From contig CM066988.1 of the NCBI GenBank assembly GCA_033977485.1, positions 77,968,669 to 78,032,668 on the forward strand: a stretch of DNA of 64,000 bases, in the 5' to 3' direction. Below are positions 32,951-45,227 of the stretch, one piece after another. Under the pieces are notes generated by a model. It had not been told where the DNA came from and did not search any database. It saw nothing but the letters and a program-made list of their open reading frames with translations. How positions within the stretch are numbered: position 1 is the stretch's first letter; the number at the start of each line of letters is the position of its first letter. This stretch comes from Hydrangea macrophylla (taxonomy: Eukaryota > Streptophyta > Magnoliopsida > Cornales > Hydrangeaceae). The translations under genes were made by a program, and so were the position numbers.

Positions 32951-34221
32951 TGTTAACCCTATTAAAAATGTAATATTGAAAGTATGGTGTCAAGTCCGTA
33001 GGGATTAGAATGCATCAACAATAATGGGAGCTTAGTAACCAATTACAATGCGAAAAAAGGATATAAAGAAACTATATAAGAAAAACTATGACTTCTTGTC
33101 TTTGGGTGAGATTGATTACCACTAATTATACTACAATGACTATTACAAAGTGAAAAGTGAGCTTCAATCAAAGACAAGTTTAATTAGAGTGGGGCTTTTC
33201 AAATCAAAAAATAGAGGTTAGGGAGCAATCTCCCACCTTGGACCAATAATAAATGGGTTCAATGTTTGTAGCATTTTCTAGGACAGAGAATTTCATTAAG
33301 GTAAACTATCAAACATGTGGTTGTCAACCTACAATGTCTGATAGAAACTTCCAGAAATACATGAGGTGAGGTTTGAAATCAAGGATTGAACAACTTTTTA
33401 TGCTTGACATCATAAGTGAAGTTCTAGAAAATCAAACGTTATACAAATGAACCCTAAAAATACTACAAGACATTGAAATCCTACATTAGAGATAACATGG
33501 GTCCAATGGTGGGTTTAGGATCCCCAACCTACATACTCTAGCTACTCATAAATGTAGAAGCATAAACATTAAAGAGAATGAGAGAGAAATAATACCAACA
33601 CAAGGAGAACATCATAATTGCAAGAAAACTTCAAAAACACTTCAATAAAATCTAAGTAAAAGCTTCATCAAGTCAACAATACAAGAACAACATTCTTTCT
33701 CTGGAACTAATTACCTATTAATGGTGGTAGATGGAGGAGTAAATGTAAGAAGAAGAAGAAGAAGAAGAGAACTAGAGAGTGAAGTTTTATAACTAAGAAA
33801 ATAACCAAAATAAAAGCTAAGCCTAACAAAAATTCATCTCTAACAATATATACTTTTAACACCAAATGGTAAACTTGTAATAAAAAGGAGTTGTTCATAG
33901 TAGGGGTAGATCAATCCACGGCAAAAATGTTGGATCGATCCGATAATCATCTGGGGAAGTAGAATGCTTGTCAAAACTCGCGGATCAATCCACGTGTAAA
34001 AGCCGGATCGATCCGACTTCTTGAAAAGTCTTCTCCAGATCTTTGAGCCATAGCGGATCAATCCGTCCTTAGAACCCATATCGATCCGGCTCTGCAGAAC
34101 TGTATTCCCTGCCCCTTTTGAGATAAGAACCAAAGAATTGGTTCCTACTTCTATAAAGCTAGCCAAAACCTATAAGAAAATGATTTTATTAGCTAAGAAT
34201 GAACAATAAAGAGAATTAACA
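32951..34221 (-). mobile_element. Probable decayed LTR with GGATCGATCC palindromes
   Basis: Candidate ends TGTTAACCC at 32951 and GAATTAACA at 34221. A GTCCGTAGGGATT stretch matches in position the GTCGATCCCACAGGG region of the other tRNA-Asp-type LTRs. A TATA-like site on the minus strand (about 33845-33855) lies downstream of the palindrome cluster. No TSD and no primer site found, so the boundaries are uncertain. Confidence 0.4.
33907..34091. repeat. GGATCGATCC palindrome cluster, three pairs
   Basis: Six 10-bp palindromes or one-base variants with centres at about 33912.5/33936.5, 33986.5/34009.5 and 34059.5/34082.5: 23-24 bp within pairs, 73-74 bp between pairs. It lies 50-240 bp upstream of a minus-strand TATA-like site. 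Confidence 0.9.
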
Positions 34222-34425
34222 AATGCACAATTTTGTCCATTAAATCTCTCAGATTGAGTTGATAAGCTTTGTCCAATAAGAGCAAATTATGAGGACAAGA
34301 ATGCAATATTGAACATTAATCACTAGCCTAGACCATTTTCTAATTAACCGATGTTTGACAACCATTTATACAAATACACACCCATATGCCGAAAGTTACA
34401 TAACTACCCTTTAACAAGTTATTTG

Positions 34426-35491
34426 AATTCTCACAAAGATGCAATTCATTGTTGAAGTCATTGCAACTATCAAGCACAGTCCAAATCAAGTCAAATCAAA
34501 GGGTAAAACATGCATTCGCTTTTACCCCAATATGATGGCCTTGTCTTGTACACTACCTACTGATGTGCTATGCTCACTCCAACTTGATCTTATTACATCA
34601 TATAAATTACCGTTCTTGTCAAGACCAAATCCTATCCATCAGATCACTTGCTAAATTATTTGGATGTTCATGTCATGCTCTCCAATCTCCATACAATAAT
34701 TTTCCCATTCACTTAATTTTATTCAAAAAAGTTATATATGATATGCTTAGGTTCTTCTATTAGGCCAGGCTAGGAAATGGATTCTCATAAAGATGCATTT
34801 TAGTGTTGAAGTCATCATAACTATCAAGCACAATCCAAATCAAGTCAAATCAAAGGGTAAAACATGCATTCACTTCTACCCCAATATGATGGTCTTATCT
34901 TGTACACTACCTACTGATGTGCTATTCTCACTCTGACCTGATCTTATTACATCATATCATTACCGTTCATGTCAGGACCAAATTCTATCCATCGGATCAC
35001 TTGCTAAATTATTTGGATGTTCATGTCGTGCTCTCCAATCTCCATGTAATAATTTTCCCATTCACTTTATTTTATTCAAAAAAAAGTTATATATGCTATG
35101 TTTAGCTTCTTCTATTAGGCCAGGCTAGGAAATGGATTCTCACAAAGATGCATTTCAATGTTGAAGTCATTACAACTATCAGACATTGTCCAAATTAAGT
35201 CAAATCAAAGGGTAAAACATGCATTCACTTCTACCCCAATATGATGGCCTTGCCTTGTACACTACCTACTGATGTGCTATTCTCACTCCGACCTGATCTT
35301 ATTACATCATATCATTACCGTTTGTGTCAAGACCAAATCCTATCCATTGGATCACTTGCTAAATTATTTGGACGTTCATGTCATGCTCTCCAATATCCAT
35401 GCAATAATTTTCCCATTCACTTCATTTTATTCAAAAAAGATATATCTACTATGCTTAACTTCTTTTATTAGACCAGGCTAGGAAATGGATT
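34426..35491. repeat. 355-bp tandem repeat, three copies
   Basis: Copies begin near 34426, 34781 and 35135 and share, for example, ACTACCTACTGATGTGCTAT and TAGGCCAGGCTAGGAAATGG. Divergence is only a few percent. No ORF is conserved among the copies. It looks like a young local satellite. Confidence 0.95.
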
Positions 35492-35627
35492 GGTGGGGTC
35501 GACCAGGCTTGGATAGACTCAATCTGCTAAAGCTAGGACTGAGTATGGAGAATCATAAATCCTAGTTTGCAACGCCCCACCCTACCCAAATTGGGCTCTT
35601 GTTTGTTTAGACTTTAAAGAAGAGAAA
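35492..35627. other. Short flank
   Basis: No gene seen. It ends with the AGAAA target duplication (35623-35627). Confidence 0.5.
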
Positions 35628-38600
35628 TGTCACGCCCCGAAAATCAAAGCGCGAGGAAAGAGAAAAAGATAGAGAGAAAAGAATTAAAATTCATACACAG
35701 GTGTGGAAGCGACATTGGGACCCCACGGGGATTCCTATTATGATGACTCGCTAACATATAAGCCAAGAGGGGCTTACATGTCAACGAGTCAGACAGAGGT
35801 GAGGACCTTTGAGAATTTGGCTTAACAAGTCCAACAAAAATGAAAGCATTTGAAAATCGCATTAAAAGACTTTCCGGGCAAGCACTAGATCAAGGAGAGA
35901 CGGAAAAATTACAATGAATTTGATAAAAGGTCATTTTTGACAGTTGCTGAATTTTAAAACACCCATGAGTAACTATATCTTTGAAATTTTCACATTCTGT
36001 TTGCGATGGTTCATGTAAAATTTGATTCTACACAACTTTCGTCTAATAACATTTTTTCAAATTCTGCACCATTTGGGCAGAAAATTGAAATAACAGTAGC
36101 AGTTTTTATTTGACAGCAACTTTGACAGCTTTTTGACAGCATTTCGAAACATTCCCAACTGTGCTAAATTCTCGAGTTTGAACATCAATATATGGCTAAA
36201 CGAGTCCTAAATGACATATAATACTTGCCTAGACCAAACGGAACTTTGTGTACTCGAAATTTATTAAAAACGAGGAGCAAAAGAGATAAAGAGAGGAAGA
36301 ATGGTAGAGGGAGAGATTTGAGGGAGAGAGATTTTAAAATATTTCCTTTAAAAACAAAATGGACAAATCCGACAAGGATTTAATTGAAATACAATCAGTC
36401 CGGCAAGGACAAAATCAAACATAAACGAATCCGGGAAGGATTTAATATAAAAACAATGAGTCTGGCAAGGACAAACTAAACATAACCGAATCCGGCAAGG
36501 ATTTAAATCAACACACATACATAAAGCTTTAAAAGAGATTCTATGATTTCAATAACATAATTACATAACATAAATAAGTTTAGCGAGTTTGAAAAGCAAG
36601 GACTAACATTTGTCCATCAAAATTACACAAGGCTTCCCAAAGAGAAAGATATGGAAGTCCAAGCTCAAGAAGTTTTGTGATAGAATTAATACAACAATTT
36701 TCTTTCTAGAACATTAAACTATTACAAACTTTTCAAAAGCCTAAAGTCACATGGGAATTATCCATGTACATATCTAAGCATGAGTCTTCAAAATAGGACA
36801 AAATGCATCAACGTCTATGCGTCGGTCACATGTGCCCTTTTTTTTCCATTATCAACCTCACCTGAAAAATGTTTTGTCGTTTTTATGAGAACGACGGCTC
36901 GTAGACAATATTGTAACAAGTCTATATGCTATCCATGACTAAAATGAAATGAGGTGTAATGAATCGCCACCATGGCTACAATGAAATGTTTAAAGCCGCA
37001 AGGCTATGCATGATAAATGCACATCTCTCTCGTCACCGGACCATGAGCCACCCACGCATGGAGTGTAGCATACCAACTTCCGGGAGCTACCCGAATATAG
37101 TTTGGAGTTTGAATGTTTCTAAGGGTCATTCTCCCTGTCTCACATCACAAACCATGTCCGGATTTCTTAAATCAAATTCCCACACATGGGGTTTTTCTCT
37201 CTTTTTCAAATAAAACATTTATGTCGTGATACATGAATGCTTGCCAATTAGGCCTCAATGCACATGATGCTTAACAATGACATTAAGGATGATTCACCAT
37301 AATATATTAGGTAACAATTCTAGTCTATTAAACATTATATCAAGAGCTTCAAAGAATGTAATTAAATTTCATAATTTAACATTCCTAACAAGAGATTCCA
37401 AACCAATGTCCTAGTATGTTCTTACATACCAAGGGGGGCATCCTAGGCACATTTAACAACACATAATATATTTCTACACCATCAAAGCTTATGAATCACA
37501 TTTAGGCAATATGTCCTAAAGTTTACAATTTTGGGGAAAATCTAGTATTTGTGTCTAAGTTATCCTCCTAACATTTTTTTATAAGCACAATTTATAGTTA
37601 GCACAATTTGAACATGCAAATCACAATTAGTCAAGAGATCCTAAATTTACAACTTACTCAATCAAGACATATAATTCATATTTAAGCAAAACACCCCAAA
37701 TATTACAACTTTGGGGAAGACCTAATGCATGTGTCTAAATTATTCTTCAAACATCACTCTATTTCATTTAACACCACATGACATGTAAGTAATTTAATTT
37801 GGACATATAACCAATAAAGAGGCATAAAGCCCTAATTTCTCAAATTTGGGAAAAAACGTAGCACATATGTCTACGTCCTCTCCTAGCACATATAAATAAA
37901 CTCAGATCAATTTAGACATGTATAACATATGGAATTGAAACAATGCATATCTACCTTAGTGAAGATTTCTTCCAAAATAAATGGAAGAGCCCAAAATTCC
38001 CAAGAAAATCCAAGGAGCTCCAAAGGGCTTCAAGAAGGTGAAAAGGGAGGTCCTAGGGAGCTCAAGGACCCACTGCATGCACTACTCCATCAAAAGACCT
38101 TCATGGTTGAAGATGAGAAGTTTGGAAGCTCTATGAAATTTAGGAAAACTATGCTAATGGCCACCAAAATGAATTTCGTGGGTATCACTAGAAAGCTCTT
38201 GAAAATCTAAGAATGTTTTGTGAAATAGAAAAACTCACAAAAATGACTCTTTGGGGGTGCATTTGAAGCTTGAAGAAGAGGTTCCATGGAGGGTTTGTAT
38301 ATACCCACATACATATAGAAGAAGGAAGAAGGGAGAGAGAAAGAAGGAAAGAAAAAAAAATGAAAGTGAGGGGGAAAAGAGAGAGATGGCCGGCCATTTA
38401 GTGGGGGTGGGGCCCACTTTTTTTTTTTTTTTTTTTTTTTTGTCTTTTGTTTTGTCTTTATTTGGTATTTAATGTGTAGAGGTGTAATGCATGTGTGTGT
38501 GTGTGGTCTACTACTACACACCAATTTAAAATATGTACCCACTTTAACACCAAGTTAATAAAAAAAATATAACCATAATAATAATTTTAATAATAATAAA

Positions 38601-38750
38601 ATATAATAAAATAAGATAAGAAAAGAAAATAAATAAATAAATATAATGACACAAGTTAATATAAATTTAAATACTACACCAAAAATTTAACAGGCTCGCA
38701 CATAAGCATTTAAACACAGTTTTACCCCTTTTTTTTTTTGAAACATGACA
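35628..38750 (-). mobile_element. Solo LTR of the TGTCACGCCCC family with TSD AGAAA
   Basis: 3123 bp, starts TGTCACGCCCCG and ends ACATGACA, flanked by perfect 5-bp duplications AGAAA (35623-35627 and 38751-38755). A minus-strand TATA box (GGGTATATACAAACC, about 38296-38310) suggests transcription to the left. Internal ORFs are short and not convincing. Contains the 31-bp-spaced hairpin array at 36366-36503. Confidence 0.85.
36366..36503. repeat. Alternating hairpin array, 62-bp unit
   Basis: Five small inverted repeats, alternately AATCC-GGCAA-GGATT and GTCC-GGCAA-GGAC types, with centres at about 36373, 36404, 36435, 36466 and 36496, that is 30-31 bp steps. Confidence 0.9.
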
Positions 38751-38908
38751 AGAAAGGAGGCATTCCCTTACGTAGGAAGGCTATAGAAAAATATGAAGGA
38801 TAGCTATGAAATTGATTGAGGCATGCTACAGTAGCATTGTCCTTAAGAACAATTTTGCCCCCTCGGAGTCAGTGACTCGATGTAGAAAGTCTTAATATGG
38901 CGCTATGT

Positions 38909-41900
38909 TGTGGATACCGGCATTTGGGCCCACTTTTTAAAACATTTTCCATTTTCAAAGAGTCGCCACTTAATTTTTAAAAGGAAAAATTAAGAAACCA
39001 TTTTAAAAGCAAACTGATCTTTTGCGAAACCAAAGATAAACCGGGTCCGGGGATTATGGAATGAAAGGGGAAGGAGCCCGACGGACTAAAACACCCCCTT
39101 TCATCCTATCTCGCGATAGGCCTCTACTCAACATCCTTTTTAATCAAATTAATAATCTAAGCATGCCCTCAATTAATACATATATAGGTATACATAACAC
39201 AAGCATGTTGAAAGGGTGCAAAATTGCTAATGGTAAAATATCATTCATAAGTCACATAATTCAACTAGCAAACATCATGATATGCAATAGAGAACTAGAA
39301 AACATACCCGGGATCCGGCCGCGAATATCAAACGTGCAATGCATACAAAAATAAACCTAAGAAAGGTCTCTAACACATATATACACATAAGGCAAAACCT
39401 AGGCTAAGGTGTCGCACATGAGATCGAAAAATCAATTAAAATCAATGAAGTAAATTAAACTAGAGAAGGGTTGAGAAATTGTACCTCAAAGCGCTACAAA
39501 ACAAAGGTTAGTACACATGCCTCATACTAGATATAATATCAAAAGGTAATTAATCCTAAGTCATGTTCGATTAAATTCAATTAAGTCCAACTTTGTCCAA
39601 GAACTATTTCTAACTATAAGCATCAATGTATATGAATGAATGAATGATTATGAACAAGAATAAGATATGAATTTATTCACTAATTTGGATCACTTAGCCT
39701 CTGGGTTTAATCTAAATTATCATTATTCAAAACATGGTTTGAGTCCTAAGCCATTGGGAGACTACTTAAGTTGAAATAAATAAGGTTAGACAAAAACAGT
39801 AGCAGTTTTTTTGTGATTTACAGAGAGCAGACCAGACGTTCAAAAATGGAAATAAAATACTTTCAATGGTTGGATCTTACTGATTTTTTGCTATGTTATG
39901 CCTCTGTGAGTCTAGTTTCTAATACAAAAAGAAAATCAAGGTTTCAACGGTTAGATCTCCAGGAATATGAAAAATACTAGACCTCACTCAGGATTCTGCA
40001 ACTCTCTGTCCAGAGATCTTGTATGATTTTCGAAAAATAGTAAAAAAATGAGAAACACTTAGATCTTTTTAGGGTACCTTCCTAACACATTAAGGTACTT
40101 ATAAAAAATTATTTGAGACCCCGAAAACTTTATTAGGGTTCTGATTTATTAATTTCAAAACAGACTTATTATTCTGAAAGCATTCTAGAACTCTGGACAG
40201 ATTGTGATTAGCTCACAAAAATTATGATCAAACCTCTCTAATCACAAAATCTTGCTAAAACAAAAATCACAGTGGTAAAACAATGTGTTATTGATATTTT
40301 TCCGTTGGTTTCACTTGATTTCAACGGTTAGATCTTGAACTAAAAAACTTTGATCAAAAATAGTTTGTGAACCCACTGTTTTTGTCTTGCTAGTTCAAGT
40401 TTGTTGATTGGCCTCAACTATTAAAACATGAAGTTGGGGCTCAAACCAAACTACTTCTTCTACCATTTGATGGTCATTGAAGACTAAGAGGCATATATAC
40501 TCATAGATTTTAATGAAGTATAGCATGGATTTCACAAGATCCAAAGAACAATGAATTTAAATCCATGGATAAAAGTTTGGATTCAAATTACTACTCCTAT
40601 CACTTGATGGTCATTGGAGTTAGAGACATACTCATATGTAGGTTTTAGATGAAGTATGAAAGACTTCTCAAAACCTAAGGGAAGGATTAGTCCAAGCCAT
40701 GGGAATAGACTTGAACTAACACATTTTCTCCTACCATTTGATGGTCATTGGAGACTTAATGAAGTTAAAATCTACTCAAACCTCATTGGAATATAGTAAG
40801 GATTCCATAAGATTTCTTAATGAAGAGGTTCAAGTCATGGATTAAGACTTGAACCTCACTAATTATATGTAGATTAAGACTATGATTCATTCTAATCTCC
40901 ATATAGATCATAAGATCATAGAAAATTAAATAATCAAACTCAAAGAGGTTCAATGAGATATGGAAGATCTCATGCACCTTTTTAATGAAATAGAAATAAG
41001 GAAAATCAAGGATTACTTAGAAGACTAAGGATATAAACTCTTCAAAGTTGAATTTGTCTTAAACCCAAAGCTAATTACATCCAAATTGATGAAATGTCAT
41101 GAGATTCAATCACAAGTTCTTGGTGGTGTGTGATGAAATGGGATAAGAAGAGAGGTTTTGAAAATGTGAAAAAGTTCGTAGAACTATGAACTTGTGATTG
41201 AATGGTCCTAATTCTATCAAGGATTAAGAGGTTACCTCAAGGACCTCAAGTATTTCTTCAACTTCTTGTGAAGATCTTCCAAGATTTCCCAAATTCTCTT
41301 CAAAATTCTTCAAATTCTTCAAGTTCTTCAAGAAATTCTTCTTCTCTCTCTCTAAAAAATCTATATGATTCTTGTGTATATGTATATCTTGATTTCCAAG
41401 TTCAAGTCCTCAAAATGGAAGAGGAGGTTTTGTTTATATAGGCCATTATTCCAGGGATAGATGGGTAAATTCGGGTGGAGACCCATGTGCAAGGTTTTCT
41501 TCTAGAACATGTGAGAAGATGCAGTCTGTTACAGCCAGCGGCACTCGCTGGGTGCCGGCGGCACTCACTAAGTGCCGGGCGGCACTTGCTGAGTGCCGGC
41601 GTGGCACTCAGTGAGTGCCGCCGCGTTTTCCGCGTGCAGGGGCTAACTGAATTTTGTCCCTCTTTTTGATTTTTAAAAAATATGTTGGTGTAAACCAAAA
41701 TTTTTTATTTTATGTATGTATATATTTGCATTAAGATCCCCCATGTGCATGGTATCAACCATGTGCATGGTATATTTTTGAATATACTATTTCTTTTTTG
41801 TATTTTCTTTTTTTTTTCAAAAATCTTTTATTTTGTCCTCCCCTTTTTTTTCAAGGAAACTCCCTCTTTCTTTCTTTCTTTTTTTTTTTGTTATTGTTTA

Positions 41901-42137
41901 TTAATTCTCTTTTCTTTAAAATAAAATGGATTTCCAGACTGGGTTTCTCACACGTTCTTCGTCGTTCGGGTTTCCCCTCGAATGCCTGAATCATCTCCCT
42001 TTATTAAAATTTTTTTTTTTCTTGAAGATTTTGAATTTCTTGGAAAATCCTCGAATGTCACGGACATCGTCATCATCGGTCTTTGAGAGGTAACCAATCC
42101 TTGGATTTGACGTTTGGTCAAAATTGGGGTGTCTACA
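38909..42137 (-). mobile_element. Tat-like solo LTR with TSD TATGT
   Basis: Read on the minus strand it begins TGTAGACACCCCAATTTTG at 42137 and ends GGTATCCACA at 38909; 3229 bp. Perfect 5-bp duplications TATGT at 38904-38908 and 42138-42142. No primer site or polypurine tract adjoins it, so it is a solo LTR. It is homologous in inverted orientation to the LTR at 21742-31719. TATA box CCTATATAAA on the minus strand (about 41433-41444), with the palindrome cluster 95-190 bp upstream. Confidence 0.9.
41540..41619. repeat. GGCACTC/GAGTGCC palindrome cluster, four units
   Basis: Four 17-bp dyads (for example GGCACTCAGTGAGTGCC) with centres at 41548, 41568, 41589 and 41611, steps of 20-22 bp. Confidence 0.95.
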
Positions 42138-42889
42138 TATGTTCTCTAAGATTCATCAATCAATCTTCCAAATGTGCACTTGAATTGGAAGAGTATATGA
42201 GTGCTCAGAATTGCTCCAAAACATATAAGAGAATTCACAGGGAGAAGAAATTATTCTGGAAGATGATTTTTCTAATGTCTAAGCTAACCCATATATATAT
42301 ATATAAAAAGTTAACTTAGGCAGCCAAACAGTCAAATGTAATAAACTATGTTAAATTTCCTCCCAACCGTCACAAAGGAGTTAATCCACTCCCAACAGTC
42401 ACAAAGAGTTAAAACCAGTATTTTTAACATGTGCTCAGCTCTCTTCAACAGTCACAAAAAACTAATACTATGAAAAAAACATGACAGCACCTTTCGTATG
42501 CGAGAGAGTACAATTTTGAGCTGCATTCATGTTTGCATGACGCACCAGCGTAAGTTACATTTTCAAGTTAGATCGTACAGTTCGAATTCAAGATTTGCAA
42601 CCCCCCTCTGTGCGTGCGTAAGAGATCATTTCCACAACACAAGCTTACAAGCTTATGAAAGGAGAACATATATAAGGAGCAAACAAGTCTTGTGTCTAAA
42701 CAAAGTGGGATAGGTGTCACATCAAGCTTTTAAGCTTAGGTTTGGGCTTTTGAAATAAAGAGGCCCATGGCCTAAAACATGTTTTGTTTGATTTTATATT
42801 AAAAGGCCCAAACAACAAATGTTATAACCCAATTAAATAAATAAGTCACAAATACCCAATTAAGTAAATAACCTATAATTAATCCAACA
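42138..42889 (-). mobile_element. Copia 3' LTR, left part interrupted by the Tat solo LTR
   Basis: Begins TGTTGGATT (minus strand, 42889) directly after a polypurine tract. Contains a TATA-like CTTATATATGTTC (about 42668-42680). The other end is not located; the solo LTR at 38909-42137 (TSD TATGT) sits inside it or at its edge. Confidence 0.5.
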
Positions 42890-42902
42890 ATCCCCCCCCC
42901 CT
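42890..42902 (-). other. Polypurine tract of copia relic
   Basis: Minus strand TAGGGGGGGGGGA directly before the LTR start at 42889. Confidence 0.65.
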
Positions 42903-43489
42903 ATTTCAAGAATTCAAACAAATAGAAAGGACTAGAGCAAGGGAACTCAATGCATCAGAACTAGTGCATTTAGGGCTATGAACTAGTCTCTAGGAATACA
43001 AGAAGTGATATTACAGGAACTTGGTGAAATAACATTTCTATGAACCATAATCCCTTATCGTAAATCAATTGTCTTACACTCACATTGATTCCTCAGAATC
43101 TGAGCAACTTTAATAAGTATAGTGCATCTAGGCCCTGCGCTTGTCCTGGATTTTCATAAGTGCTCTAGAAAACTTTCCCAAGTTTTCATAGAAGGTGGCC
43201 CCACTTTCACACTTATATAGGTGAATCCATCAAGTATGTATTGCAATTAACACACCATCTAAATGATATGGACTATGGAATTTAATAAGAGTTTAACTCA
43301 ACATTTACATATTGCAATTGTACTATACACCATAGGAATGGACAAAAAGATAATCAAATTATAGTGCATCTCAAATCAACCAATGACTAGTTTATTATTA
43401 CCCATATGAACCTATTTCTTGGGTTCTCCAATTACATAGGTTGTGTTGTGTTACCATCATTATTGATTTTGTTATAGGCATAAGCCCCA

Positions 43490-44560
43490 TTCCCCTTTAT
43501 GTTTCATACACATACTAGTTTCTCCCTAGTGGTTTTGTTAAAGGGTCAGCCAAATACACTTCTGACCTGACAAAATTAAGAGATAAATTTTATCTCAAAT
43601 AGCTGTCTCAAAATATTATATCTTAGGCATATATGCCTACTCTTTCCATTATAGGACTTATTCATAGCTCGGCCTATTATAGTCTGGCTATCATGATGGA
43701 ACTGGTTTATTCCCAATAGGAACATTTGCTAAGAAGTTTCTTAACCACTCAGCCTCAACACCAGCTTTCTCAAGAGTTACAAACTCATATTCCATTGTTG
43801 GCTCAGCTGTGCAAGTTTACTTGGACGACTTCCAAAATACTGCACCTCCACTAAGTGTGAAAATAAATTCACTTGTTGATTTCATCTCATCTGAATTTGA
43901 AATCCAATTTGCATCCCTAAGTTTTGAAATAACTTACTTTCCTTTCCAAAAGGTTTGGCTAAAAACCTATCTTTGAAAATTCAAATTTAAATTCTTTCGA
44001 ATTTCGAAGTATGTAATACATTTTCAAAATGAATCTTTCCTTATCTCCGAGTATACAATATTTTTCATAATTTAATTTTTTCCTGAAGGAGAAAATCAAC
44101 TTTATGCTTTACACTTATGAGTCATCAAAACATTGGTACTAAGTGAGTCATCAAGTAAAACACTTCATTTCCCATTGAAAAATATCATTTTGTAACAATT
44201 GTGTTGTTACACTTATGCTTACAGGTACTCAATTCAATTAATCATCCTTCAAAACTTTCGTGGACTTTACTTCCACATATATAACCATAAATGGCTCTTT
44301 GGATACATTAGCCTGGAATCGACTGATGCTTTCGAAAAATCTTGAGCAAAATGTCTGATTCGTTTTTCAAAAACAAAATACTTTGATTCCATTTTATTTT
44401 GAAGGAGGTTTTCTTGTTCATATACCGTTTAAAACGGTTCTAGCTCTAGTTTGGTAATGTGTCCATATAGGACTCTTATTGCATAAACAATTTGAGGTCT
44501 AGTAATATGTATCATATCTAGAACTACCAATAATACTATCATATTCCTTTTGATAAATTA
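43490..44560 (-). pseudogene. Ty1/copia RT C-terminus and RNase H relic
   Basis: Read on the minus strand: near 44510 TRPQIVYAIRVLYGH (end of the RT domain), near 43880 FTLSGGAVFWKSSK, then EFVTLEKAGVEAEWLRNFL, YNGKSRHICLRYNIL and ADPLTKPLG near 43530. These are the usual consecutive landmarks of copia RNase H. Frameshifts and stops separate them. With the polypurine tract and LTR start on the left, this is the 3' end of a minus-strand copia element. Confidence 0.85.
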
Positions 44561-44562
44561 TA

Positions 44563-44855
44563 GGGTAAATTGCATTTTGCACCCTCAAACTATACCATGT
44601 TTTTCACTTTGGTCCCTAAACTATCATTTTTCGCATTTGGGTCCCTCAACTATCATTTTATGGCAGTTTGCCCCCTCCCTCACTTTCAGCGTCACTTTTG
44701 GTGTCACTAAAAAGTGACTTTTTTTGTCACTAAAAGTGAGGGAGGGGCCAACTGCCAAAAAAAGATAGTTGAGGGACCAAAATGTGGAAAATGATAGTTT
44801 AGGGACCAAAGTCCAAAACATGCTATAGTTTGAGGCTGCAAAATGCAATTTACCC
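44563..44855. mobile_element. Foldback MITE, MULE-like, TSD TAAATTATA
   Basis: 293 bp, almost a perfect hairpin: arms begin GGGTAAATTGCATTTTGCA and include TTGGTCCCTAAACTATCA. Perfect 9-bp duplications TAAATTATA at 44554-44562 and 44856-44864. A 9-bp TSD is typical of Mutator-like elements. Confidence 0.9.
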
Positions 44856-44864
44856 TAAATTATA

Positions 44865-45148
44865 AGGTTAAATGCATTTTGCACCCTCAAACTACACCCT
44901 GTTGGCACTTTGGTCCCTAAACAATTTATTTTCACATTCTGGTCCCTCAACTAACATTTTGTGGCAATTTTCCCCCTCCGTCACTTTTAGTGTCACTAAA
45001 AGTGACTTTTTTTCATCACTAAAAGTGATGGAGGGGGCAAACTGCTACAAAATGTTAGTTGAGGGACCAAAATGCAAAAATAAATTATTTAGGGACCAAA
45101 GTGCCAAACAGGGTTTAGTTTGAGGGTGTAAAATGCATTTAAGCCTAA
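44865..45148. mobile_element. Second related foldback MITE
   Basis: Same hairpin plan and related sequence (AATGCATTTTGCACCCTCAA; TTGGTCCCTAAACAATTTAT), ends AGGTTAAATG and CATTTAAGCCT. No convincing TSD. It starts immediately after the TSD of the first MITE. Confidence 0.8.
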
Positions 45149-45227
45149 ACTTTTTGTAAACTTTAGCCCAATTTTTAGGTAGGACCCGTACATCCATTGG
45201 GGTAGGACCACATTGGAACATGTTCTC

